Source: Bacteroidota bacterium (lineage in GTDB: Bacteria > Bacteroidota > Bacteroidia > Flavobacteriales > Flavobacteriaceae). Taken from it: a stretch of DNA of 14,738 nt. Position 1 is the first letter of the stretch; every line of letters starts with the position of its first letter. The notes under the pieces are model-generated. The model was not told the DNA's origin, did not search any database, and saw nothing but the letters and a program-made list of their open reading frames with translations. The stretch covers positions 1-14,738 of the forward strand of contig JAJRSY010000209.1 in NCBI GenBank assembly GCA_024278565.1. Reading direction: 5' to 3'. A program made the position numbers and the translations under genes. Positions 7,755 through 14,467 of the stretch are shown one piece after another.

Positions 7755-8973
7755 CTGCAATATCTTTATTGATGTCTAATTTCCCTTTCCCCCAAACAGC
7801 TAGGTAGAAAACGTACCCAAATGCAAGTATATTGATCAGCATGCCCCAATTCATATTTAAAGTCTCTCCGATATAACCAACAAGCCAACCAACAAAAGCC
7901 CCTCCAGCAATGGCAGTACCCAAAATTCCGGATATCGTGCCGTGATTTTCTTTAAAACTATTGATTGTGGCACTAAATATTGCAGTAAACGAGGCGCAGG
8001 TAAAATAACCTACTAGGGCAAATGCAATGAGTGCTGTATTGGCATTGCCGGTAACTGCCACTATAAGAGCGATTACCGTTCCTAAACTGTGTACGATGAA
8101 AATTTTCTTTTCACCAATATATTTCATTATCGGGGAAATGATTAATCTGCCAAAAGCTTGAAACAACCAAAACAAACCAATAACCAATGCTATTTTTGAT
8201 GGGAAAGCGGTGTACAATAACGAACCTTCTTCCCAAAAAGATTGACTATTGCTTACCCCGTGAATTTTACTCATATAGGTTAAAATATATGAGGATACAC
8301 CAACTTCGGCACCTACATAAAAAAAGATACCAAGCCCATAAGTAATAATAATCGGGTTTTTTAACAAAGAAGTAATTTGTGAGGATTCAATTTTTTCTTC
8401 TTCTTCTAATTTTACTTTAGGGAATTTTGCAAAGAACAGTAACACCAATATGATTGCATTTATAATTCCGAACAATAAATATACGGTATTCCAAGAATGA
8501 CCACTATTTTGGATTAATGGAACCAATACAGGGCTAAAAGCATAGCCTAGCGAACCAATACCAATAATAATGGTTAAATTACTCGTGTATTTTTTTGGTT
8601 CATCCAATTCCCGTATAAACGGATTTCCTGCAATTTGAATAGCGGTAACACCCACGCCTACAAAAAATATCATCAGAATAACAAGCATATAGTTGTTACT
8701 TAGATAGAGTAGAAAAGAACCAATGGTCATTAAGGTTGCCCCTATAAGCAATACAACTTTAGCACCATATTTGTCCATGGCTATTCCAAATGGGATCGAG
8801 GTAATTCCATAAGCCAAGAAAAAGGCAAAGGGCAGTAAGGCAGCGACCGAAAGGGAAACGTCATAGTCTACCTGAAATTTATCGATTATTACACCGATGA
8901 CAGAAGTAAGTAGACCGAATGAAATATACAACAGTATGGTAACGAATAATAAGTAGTTGTTCTTTTCTCTCAT
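7744..8973 (-). CDS. MFS sugar permease, FucP/NagP-like
   Basis: This is an inner-membrane major facilitator superfamily transporter, about 409 residues with 12 predicted helices. MDKYGAKVVLLIG after helix 2 is the family A-like motif, and QIAGNPFIREL in helix 4 corresponds to the QxxxNPxI motif of the FucP group. That group in Bacteroidota includes importers of fucose, glucose/galactose and N-acetylglucosamine (NagP). A charged central loop (KLEEEEKIESSQ) separates the two halves. Start choice: ATG at 8973 (MREKNNYLLF) leaves a 7-base gap after the SIS gene; an upstream in-frame TTG at 8988 would overlap it. With the kinase immediately downstream, import as free sugar followed by phosphorylation is the expected route. 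The specific sugar is inferred from neighbours only. Confidence 0.88.
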   Translation of the reverse strand: MREKNNYLLFVTILLYISFGLLTSVIGVIIDKFQVDYDVSLSVAALLPFAFFLAYGITSIPFGIAMDKYGAKVVLLIGATLMTIGSFLLYLSNNYMLVILMIFFVGVGVTAIQIAGNPFIRELDEPKKYTSNLTIIIGIGSLGYAFSPVLVPLIQNSGHSWNTVYLLFGIINAIILVLLFFAKFPKVKLEEEEKIESSQITSLLKNPIIITYGLGIFFYVGAEVGVSSYILTYMSKIHGVSNSQSFWEEGSLLYTAFPSKIALVIGLFWLFQAFGRLIISPIMKYIGEKKIFIVHSLGTVIALIVAVTGNANTALIAFALVGYFTCASFTAIFSATINSFKENHGTISGILGTAIAGGAFVGWLVGYIGETLNMNWGMLINILAFGYVFYLAVWGKGKLDINKDIAVEK

Positions 8974-8980
8974 CACGTGC

Positions 8981-10033
8981 TCATTCAACTTCGGTTACTT
9001 TTGCACCATGCGCAAAGCTACCTGCTTCATATCCTTTTTGTTTGCTGTAAGAGTCTATAAATAACTGGATTGGGATTATGCTTTGAACGGAGAATAAAAA
9101 TTCATCTTGTTCCTCAATGGGCAATACCAATATATTATCGTTAGATAGGTTTGTTCGGGCATTTGTTATAAGCACTACCTTACCACCAAAACGAGCGATA
9201 TCTTCTGCCATTTTTATGCTTTGGGGCAATGTCTTTCCTTTTGATGCAAATAAGATGGATTTAAAACCTTCTTGTACCATTTCCATCGGGCCATGTCTGA
9301 ATTCTCCGCCCAAAATTCCGAATGCAGGAGTTTTTGTGGTCTCCTTGAACATTAAACCACTTTGTAATGCGGTAGAAATACCCGGGCCCCTGGCAATAAT
9401 CGTCAAGGCCGGTAATTCGCCTAAAAAGCTTATCGTTTTATCAACCCATGCATGATAATTTGTAAGACCGGCCTCAAAGTTGCCAATTAGATCGTTGATG
9501 GCATTTATCTTGTTGCCGTCCCATTTGCCAGCAAGTGACCATCCTAAAATAAAGGAAACCAAGGTTGTTGATATATACGATTTTGTTGAGGTCATATCTT
9601 CTCTGCCCGCTTTGCTCAGCAAAACAATGTTCGCGGATTTGGCTAAGGTGCTATCCTCTTCATTGCTGATGCCAATACAAAAAACATTTATAGAAAGTAT
9701 TTTTAATAATTCCCGTATTTCAAAACTTTCTCCCGATTGGGAAAAGCAAATGAGCAATGTTTTTTTCTCTAATAGAGAATTATTATAATGCAGTAGTTCA
9801 CTAGCATTGACAACGAATGACTGTATACCTAGGGAATTGAATAGGCTAGATGCGGCAAAAGAAGTAAAATAAGAACTTCCCATACCGGTAAAGACAACCT
9901 GCTCAAAATCATTATCATCAAAAACTTTCTTTACCTTTTCAAGGGCATCTTTTCCTTGAAAATCTACATAGTGGTCCAAAGTTCTCTTTAAGGCACTTGG
10001 CTGTTCTAATATCTCAGCTAGAAATTTATTCAT
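8981..10033 (-). CDS. SIS-domain sugar-phosphate deaminase/isomerase (NagB-II/AgaS type)
   Basis: This is a 350-residue cytoplasmic protein with two sugar-isomerase (SIS) domains, like the isomerase half of GlmS without the glutaminase. Domain 1 carries FTGMGSSYFTS (about 48-58) and CFSQSGESFE (96-105). Domain 2 carries ARGPG (214-218) and KETTKTPAFGILGGEFRHGP (230-249), whose Glu and His correspond to the GlmS-type active-site segment EL-HGP. The C-terminus AKVTEVE resembles the GlmS tail AKSVTVE. Stand-alone proteins of this design act as glucosamine-6-phosphate deaminases (NagB-II) or AgaS-type deaminases. The likely reaction here is hexosamine 6-phosphate to fructose 6-phosphate plus ammonia. 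Its ATG directly follows the TAA of the upstream gene (TAAATG). A tagatose/galactosamine variant or a fructosamine (FrlB-like) activity cannot be excluded. Confidence 0.87.
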   Translation of the reverse strand: MNKFLAEILEQPSALKRTLDHYVDFQGKDALEKVKKVFDDNDFEQVVFTGMGSSYFTSFAASSLFNSLGIQSFVVNASELLHYNNSLLEKKTLLICFSQSGESFEIRELLKILSINVFCIGISNEEDSTLAKSANIVLLSKAGREDMTSTKSYISTTLVSFILGWSLAGKWDGNKINAINDLIGNFEAGLTNYHAWVDKTISFLGELPALTIIARGPGISTALQSGLMFKETTKTPAFGILGGEFRHGPMEMVQEGFKSILFASKGKTLPQSIKMAEDIARFGGKVVLITNARTNLSNDNILVLPIEEQDEFLFSVQSIIPIQLFIDSYSKQKGYEAGSFAHGAKVTEVE

Positions 10034-10963
10034 TTATTTTAGTCTTAACATTCTTAAGTTCCAGATACTCTCTTTTAGGTTTATGGCGTGGGAGTAAGAG
10101 ACATATAAATTATTATCGAACACGTATTGAAAGGCACAAGCATCGTTGTCATCCAAAATAGGGTTATTGCTTACGCTCTTATACTCCCCATCGATCTTGT
10201 CAGAATAAAAAGCATTGGTCACCCACCTGTCTTGTGTTTTGCTATCGTTGAATTCCTCGACCAACAAATAGTACTTTCCATTGTAGAATGCAACTGAAGG
10301 TGCGGCCATGGTTTCATTTGAAGAAATGACCTCAATTGGCTCCTTATCTTTTAAAGTTAGGATGTCATCTGATTTTTTAACATAAATATTCCATTTTTTA
10401 TCTTTTTCGGCACGTTCGGTACCGTTGTAGTAGAAGAGGTAAAAATTATTATCATTGCTGTCAAAGTAAATAAACGGATTTTGGTTTTGCTCTCCCTTTG
10501 TATAGGTTGTAATAATGATCTTATTCTCAAAGGTAAGGCCATCTTTGCTGTTCAGCATTACAATTCTACTATCGACCTCGTCATTGTATTCGGCATAGAA
10601 CATATAAAATGTTTCATTATGGAAAACAACTGTTGGCCATCTGCAGTTATTGCTTATAATCGGGTTATGGTCATATTTCACCCAATGTACAAGGTCGTTA
10701 CTTCGTGCCAGGCCACCTTTTCTAATTTGGGAATCCCTTTCATTATAATGGTCAAGTGCGTAATATGCCCAATATTTATAGCCATCCTTATTTGCCTCCA
10801 CTATTGAAAAAGTATGAACTGAATCAGCGTCCCAACTACATTTGTCCCCTTCAAAAATAAGGTCGTTATCTATAATTTTCGGGTATGTTCCTTTTTGCGC
10901 AAAGAGAAAAGAGTTGCACATAAGTGCTAGTACCATTAATAAGGCTATTTTTTTTGTGATCAT
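10034..10963 (-). CDS. Secreted beta-propeller glycosidase-like protein (GH43/GH117/GH130-type fold)
   Basis: This is a 309-residue exported protein and the first gene of the operon. The N-terminus MITKKIALLMVLALMCNSFLFAQ reads as a type I signal peptide ending near residue 22 or 23. The mature part shows repeating blade strands typical of five-bladed beta-propeller glycosidases: WPTVVFHNETFYMFYAEY (about 109-126), NPFIYFDSNDNNFYLFYYNG (162-181) and APSVAFYNGKYYLLVEEF (221-238), as well as GGLARSNDLVHWVKY (83-97). A short acidic SWDADSVHTFS segment near 43-53 may supply active-site residues, by analogy with the Asp on blade 1 in these families. I cannot assign one family; GH43, GH117, GH130 and DUF-type relatives all share this pattern. 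The length suits a single catalytic propeller with no accessory module. Position and export suggest glycan trimming before uptake, together with the GH2 lipoprotein. The start is ATG at 10963, preceded by an A/T-rich leader. Confidence 0.75.
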   Translation of the reverse strand: MITKKIALLMVLALMCNSFLFAQKGTYPKIIDNDLIFEGDKCSWDADSVHTFSIVEANKDGYKYWAYYALDHYNERDSQIRKGGLARSNDLVHWVKYDHNPIISNNCRWPTVVFHNETFYMFYAEYNDEVDSRIVMLNSKDGLTFENKIIITTYTKGEQNQNPFIYFDSNDNNFYLFYYNGTERAEKDKKWNIYVKKSDDILTLKDKEPIEVISSNETMAAPSVAFYNGKYYLLVEEFNDSKTQDRWVTNAFYSDKIDGEYKSVSNNPILDDNDACAFQYVFDNNLYVSYSHAINLKESIWNLRMLRLK

Positions 10964-11014
10964 TTTATTAGGTTTTAAAATTGATACTTGATTTAATTCA
11001 GCATTAGAAACCCA

Positions 11015-11054
11015 CCTGCTGGTTCAGGTGACCAGCCCCACCTGAACTAGCAGG
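11015..11054. repeat. Long GC-rich hairpin upstream of the sugar operon
   Basis: Arms 11015-11030 and 11039-11054 are 16 bases each and complementary except for one G-T position, around an 8-base loop. The stem is GC-rich in an AT-rich surrounding. It resembles the CCTG-rich palindromic repeats scattered in flavobacterial genomes. It lies 52 bases before the first start codon, so it would be in the 5' untranslated leader if transcription starts upstream. No U tract follows on either side. Confidence 0.75.
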
Positions 11055-11087
11055 GGGCAGGTTCTGAGGGTTATATCTAGACATGGA

Positions 11088-11095
11088 CAAATATA
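11088..11095 (-). promoter_or_regulatory. Candidate Bacteroidota -7 box for the sugar operon
   Basis: On the minus strand this reads TATATTTG, an exact match to the Bacteroidota -7 consensus TAnnTTTG. It lies about 125 bases before the first start codon of the operon. No good -33 TTTG partner is present at the usual 19-21 base spacing; the nearest TTTG is about 31 bases away. A short match of this kind can occur by chance in AT-rich DNA. Confidence 0.3.
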
Positions 11096-11200
11096 GGGAA
11101 TTAAGCCCGATAACCTAAGTACATGACAAACATTGTGCTATGTTCAAATCCATTGGTTTCAGAGCGTTGAGCAAGTAATTGGCAATGTAATCAAGTCCAT

Positions 11201-11222
11201 ACCTGCCTGTCGGCAGACAGGT
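11201..11222. repeat. Palindromic CCTG-type repeat
   Basis: The 22-base segment begins acctgcctgtcgg and ends cagacaggt. It is a near-perfect palindrome with one mismatched pair in the arms and a 4-base centre. It has the same CCTG/CAGG character as the larger hairpin at 11015-11054, which suggests that both belong to one family of small intergenic palindromes. Confidence 0.6.
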
Positions 11223-11879
11223 TTGAACAATGTCCTTGTCCTCCTGCCTGCTCACATCTATTTCTTGGGGACTAAGCAAATAATTTAGAGTAATCTAAAT
11301 AGGAAAAAGCTGAAATCTGTAACCCTCTTAATTAGCAGACAATTCTCTTCCTGTTTTACTGATTGATGAATAAGGGTCTGAAGTTTCGCAGTAAAATTTC
11401 CTATTCCGTTGCTTCAAACCTTGAGGTTTGGGTTTATTGACCAATTGCCCCAGTCAGGTGGCAGTCAAGGCGATTACATCGACCATTCCAAAACCGTCAT
11501 CATTCCAATTTTTGCCGGACCTTTTTATGCGGCCGATTTACTGTGGCTTGAAGAGGGGCATAGTATTCGATCATTTTTTTTATTCCCCGACCAAAATCAG
11601 GGAAAAATGATACTGGCAAGATATAGCTTTATAACATTCGATCCAAATCAATACAACACTTTTTTAAATGCTTTTGCCCTGAGAAGAAAGATGTCTTTCT
11701 CTGTTTTAAATAGTTTTTTGTTCTCTATGTTGAGGGTAGTGATGGAAGAGTCGGCACTATTATAATCGAGCGTTAAAATTTGGTTTCCATTTAGGTTGGT
11801 TAATGTTTGTTCTTTGCCATCGGACCGTTGGGCAGGCTCTCTGTTCGAAACTCCATCGAAAAATGGGCCATTTAGCAAA

Positions 11880-11896
11880 ACTGACACAATGTCAGT
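11880..11896 (-). terminator. Probable terminator of the rsmE cluster
   Basis: Perfect 7-base arms (actgaca and tgtcagt) surround a 3-base loop. On the minus strand the stem is followed by TTTTG, 66 bases after the AI-2E permease stop. On the plus strand it is followed by a T-rich run. The structure could end transcription in both directions, but the U tract on the minus side is short. Confidence 0.5.
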
Positions 11897-11961
11897 ATTT
11901 ATTTTTTATTCTATCAATATATTGTTAACCAGTATTTTAAATAGTTTTATCACAAGCATAA

Positions 11962-13050
11962 CTATAAATTTTTCGTCAATGATTTTACAATCCTATTTTC
12001 AGCTAAAAACTCCTTTAAAATGACCTTTATTGCGGTATATGCGGGTACGGCGATGATCATTCCGGTGATTCCGAAGAGCAGTCCCCCTATAATAATTACA
12101 AGAAAAATTTCGAGCGGGTGCGACTTTACACTGTTCGAAAAAATATAGGGTTGTGAGAAGAAATTATCGATCAATTGGCCTATGGCAAAACCGATCATCA
12201 CATAGCTGGTTTTTGGCAATATCACGGTGCTGAAATCAGCACCCAGATTACTGGTCATTGTCAGCAGCATCATAAGTACGGCGCCGATGACCGGACCTAC
12301 ATACGGAATCAGGTTCAAAAGGGCGCAAAGAAAGGCAATGACTATGGCATTCTCTATCCCAAAAATAAAGAGAACTGCCGCATAAATCACGAATAGAATC
12401 AATATTTGGAATACAAGACCAACAAAATATCTAGATAAAAGGTCTTTTATGGTGTCTATTGATTTTTTTAGGCGACTTTCTTTATTTTGGGGAATAAAGA
12501 CCAACAGGCCATCTTCGAACAACTTGCTGTCTTTTAGAAAGAAGAAAGTGATGAACAAAACGGAGAACAGGCCAATACTCAGACCACCGAGAACACCAAT
12601 AAATGAATTCAGGAAATTGGGGATAAAGCCATAATCAAGGTTTGCAAAGATTTTAGAATTTTTGATACTTTGTTCTATTTCAGCAGAGCTGACATCAAAA
12701 TAATATGTGATCTGATGGTATAAATGTTCTACATTACCTTGTAGGGCTTCCATGTTGAGTAACGAAAGGTTTTGTCCCTGTTGTACCAATAGTGGTATAA
12801 AGAGGGCGATAACACCTACAATGATACCCACTAGTACGAGCATGGTAACGATTACGGCAATGGTATTGTTGAATTTAAGTTTTCTTCTTAAAAATAGTAC
12901 GATCGGCCTCCCCATAAGTGAGATAACCCCTGCTATTGAGATGTAGGCCAGTACCGAACGTATTTGGTACAAGAAGTAACCTATTAATAGAATGCCAGCA
13001 ATTATGGCGAGTGCCCGTAAAATTCCTTTCGATAGGGTTTTTGAGGTCAT
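11962..13050 (-). CDS. AI-2E family (PerM-like) membrane permease
   Basis: This is a 362-residue inner-membrane protein of the AI-2E/UPF0118 family, with about 8 hydrophobic helices. An N-terminal helix pair (about 10-45) is followed by helix 3 and a soluble segment (about 90-145). The C-terminal half carries the family hallmark LNLIPYVGPVIGAVL (about 245-259) and the SHPLEIFLVIIIGGLLFGITG segment near 311-331, which corresponds to the conserved HP...... GG..FG.. pattern. Family members have been linked to export of AI-2, to sodium/proton exchange and to other substrates, so function cannot be set from sequence. There is no luxS in the window, and quorum sensing should not be assumed. Its ATG lies 3 bases after the DUF4159 stop, so the two are probably co-transcribed with rsmE. 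Confidence 0.9.
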   Translation of the reverse strand: MTSKTLSKGILRALAIIAGILLIGYFLYQIRSVLAYISIAGVISLMGRPIVLFLRRKLKFNNTIAVIVTMLVLVGIIVGVIALFIPLLVQQGQNLSLLNMEALQGNVEHLYHQITYYFDVSSAEIEQSIKNSKIFANLDYGFIPNFLNSFIGVLGGLSIGLFSVLFITFFFLKDSKLFEDGLLVFIPQNKESRLKKSIDTIKDLLSRYFVGLVFQILILFVIYAAVLFIFGIENAIVIAFLCALLNLIPYVGPVIGAVLMMLLTMTSNLGADFSTVILPKTSYVMIGFAIGQLIDNFFSQPYIFSNSVKSHPLEIFLVIIIGGLLFGITGMIIAVPAYTAIKVILKEFLAENRIVKSLTKNL

Positions 13051-13053
13051 TCG

Positions 13054-13704
13054 TTAGTTTTTGAAAACGTAAGATATGATATTCGCACCCATTTTCAGTG
13101 CCTTTTCTCGAACTTCGGCAGGGTCATTGTGCACTGTAGGATCTTCCCAGCCATCACCCAGATCTGATTCGAAGGTAAATAATAAGATCAGTCGATTTTC
13201 ATTGAAAATGCCCAAGGCTTGGGGGCGTTTTCCATCGTGTTCATGAATTTTGGGAAGGCCTTTTGGAAATTTATATTCTTGTGAAAATATAGGGTGATCT
13301 GCTCCCAGTTCTTCCAATTCCTTATCTGGAAAAATTTTAACAAGTTCTTTTCGTATATAGGGTTCCATTCCATAATTGTCGTCAATATGTAGAAACCCGC
13401 CCGAAAGTAAATAAGTTTTGAGATTTTCGGACTCTTCTGGTGAGAAAACAACATTGCCATGGCCCGTCATGTGCAAGAAAGGGTATTGAAAAATTGCATT
13501 GTCGCCCGCCTCAACGGTTTTTGGTTTTTCGTTGATTTTTGTATTGATGTTTTCGTTGCAGAAACGAATCAAATTTGGTAAGGCCGTTAGGTTGGCGTAC
13601 CAATCACCACCACCTCTGTATTTTAAGATGGCCAATTCTTGTGCACTCGACGATGTGAAGACGGCCAAGATGATTGTAAGCAAAACTATTTTTGTTGTCC
13701 GCAT
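13054..13704 (-). CDS. Secreted DUF4159 domain protein
   Basis: This is a 216-residue protein with a cleavable signal peptide (MRTTKIVLLTIILAVFTSSSAQ, cleavage near 20-22). The rest is one DUF4159 domain. It begins ELAILKYRGGGDWYANLTAL, which is typical of the family, and continues with YPFLHMTGHGNVVFSPEE and LSGGFLHIDDNYGMEPYIRK (about 99-118). DGWEDPTVHNDP follows near the C-terminus. The LxxGGFLHIDD strand-loop recalls ThuA and class I glutamine amidotransferase-like folds, but no catalytic Cys stands out. The biochemical role is unknown. In many Bacteroidota longer DUF4159 proteins occur near MoxR/BatA-type genes; this one is short and secreted. It begins 22 bases after rsmE ends and is followed at 3 bases by the AI-2E permease gene. 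The start ATG at 13704 is the natural beginning of the signal peptide. Confidence 0.88.
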   Translation of the reverse strand: MRTTKIVLLTIILAVFTSSSAQELAILKYRGGGDWYANLTALPNLIRFCNENINTKINEKPKTVEAGDNAIFQYPFLHMTGHGNVVFSPEESENLKTYLLSGGFLHIDDNYGMEPYIRKELVKIFPDKELEELGADHPIFSQEYKFPKGLPKIHEHDGKRPQALGIFNENRLILLFTFESDLGDGWEDPTVHNDPAEVREKALKMGANIISYVFKN

Positions 13705-13726
13705 GGGGTAAAGATACGTAATTGAC

Positions 13727-14434
13727 TTAGCCGTTGTTTATCATGACCACGGTAGTACATGCGACTATTGCCGCTGTTTCGGTACGCAGACGATTTTCGC
13801 CCAATGAAATGGGTATAAACCCCTTGTCGTAGGCACTATTGATTTCTGTTTGCGAGAAATCACCTTCTGGTCCGATAAGAATGGTAACATCCTTATCTGG
13901 TGCCAATCTTCTCTTGAGTTCGACTTTTTCACCTTTTCTGCAATGGGCCACAAAGAGGAGTCCGTTTTGGGGTTTGGCAATGAAATCTTTGTAAGAAACC
14001 GCTTTGTTCAATTTTGGAAGAAATGTTTGTAGTGATTGCTTCATGGCCGATTGTATTACCCTCTCCATCCGTTCGGGCTTTAATACCTTTCGTTCTGAGT
14101 TTTCGCAAATTATAGGTGTTATCTCATGTACGCCTATTTCTGTGGCCTTCTCTAAAAACCATTCAAAACGATCGTTCGTTTTTGTGGGGGCCACTACCAT
14201 GTGAAGCCAAAACATTTTTTCGTGTTTTTTGGTCGTTGATACTATTTCGGCCTTGCATTTTTTTGGGTCGGCCAAGAGAATTTTGGCTTCGAACAAGTAT
14301 CCTTTGCCATTGGTAATGTGCAAAATATCACCTTCTTTTTTGCGAAGTACTTTTACAATGTGCTTGCTTTCTTCGGTACTAAAGGTAAACTGTACGGCAC
14401 TATTGTCTAAACGGGGGTTGTAGAATAACTGCAT
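13727..14434 (-). CDS. rsmE: 16S rRNA (uracil1498-N3)-methyltransferase
   Basis: RsmE methylates N3 of U1498 in 16S rRNA, using S-adenosylmethionine, in assembled 30S subunits. The 235-residue length matches the family. The N-terminal PUA-like domain includes EESKHIVKVLRKKEGDILHI (about 21-40). The C-terminal SPOUT methyltransferase knot is clear from LIGPEGDFSQTEI (186-198) and ISLGENRLRTETAA (209-222), which match the E. coli RsmE segments LIGPEGGLS and LGPRVLRTETTA. APTKTNDRFEWFLEKATEIG (82-101) corresponds to the conserved K-.R-E-...KATELG region. It is the first gene of a three-gene group with DUF4159 and the AI-2E permease. The start ATG at 14434 lies 33 bases from the tandem repeats, so its promoter must lie within or beyond them. 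Confidence 0.95.
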   Translation of the reverse strand: MQLFYNPRLDNSAVQFTFSTEESKHIVKVLRKKEGDILHITNGKGYLFEAKILLADPKKCKAEIVSTTKKHEKMFWLHMVVAPTKTNDRFEWFLEKATEIGVHEITPIICENSERKVLKPERMERVIQSAMKQSLQTFLPKLNKAVSYKDFIAKPQNGLLFVAHCRKGEKVELKRRLAPDKDVTILIGPEGDFSQTEINSAYDKGFIPISLGENRLRTETAAIVACTTVVMINNG

Positions 14435-14467
14435 GGTTTGTGTTGGTTTTTTGTTGTGATGGTTTCT

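Larger units (their letters stand above)
10964..11961. other. About 1 kb without a convincing gene
   Basis: This interval separates the sugar operon from the rsmE cluster. It contains two GC-rich palindromes, a possible -7 promoter element and a hairpin terminator, listed separately. Three open stretches were examined. The plus-strand 11409-11765 frame starts MLQTLRFGFIDQLPQSGG and has no recognisable motif. The minus-strand 11648-11887 frame ends LFKTEKDIFLLRAKAFKKV; it has protein-like composition but its only start is a GTG inside the terminator hairpin. A minus-strand 11115-11294 frame contains YGLDYIANYLLNALKPMDLN but no good start. These could be decayed gene pieces; none is supported as a gene. 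Confidence 0.55.

Noticed and set aside
7447..7779. 110-codon plus-strand open frame, and other plus-strand frames inside the operon and rsmE cluster
   Set aside because: They are antisense shadows of well-supported minus-strand genes and show no family motifs.
11115..11294. Minus-strand open stretch containing YGLDYIANYLLNALKPMDLN
   Set aside because: It lacks a plausible start codon, runs through the palindromic repeat and matches no known family.
11409..11765. 118-codon plus-strand open frame
   Set aside because: No domain or motif is recognisable and no ribosome binding site is evident; it overlaps another open frame on the opposite strand.
11841..11855. ctgttcgaaactcc, resembling a tRNA T-loop
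   Set aside because: No acceptor, D or anticodon stems can be built around it, so it is not a tRNA and not a convincing attachment site.
11648..11887. 79-codon minus-strand open frame
   Set aside because: The only start is a GTG inside a likely terminator hairpin and no family match was seen; noted only as possible relic DNA.
11962..13050. Reading the AI-2E permease as evidence for a quorum-sensing locus
   Set aside because: The family name is historical; there is no luxS, lsr gene or sensor in the window.
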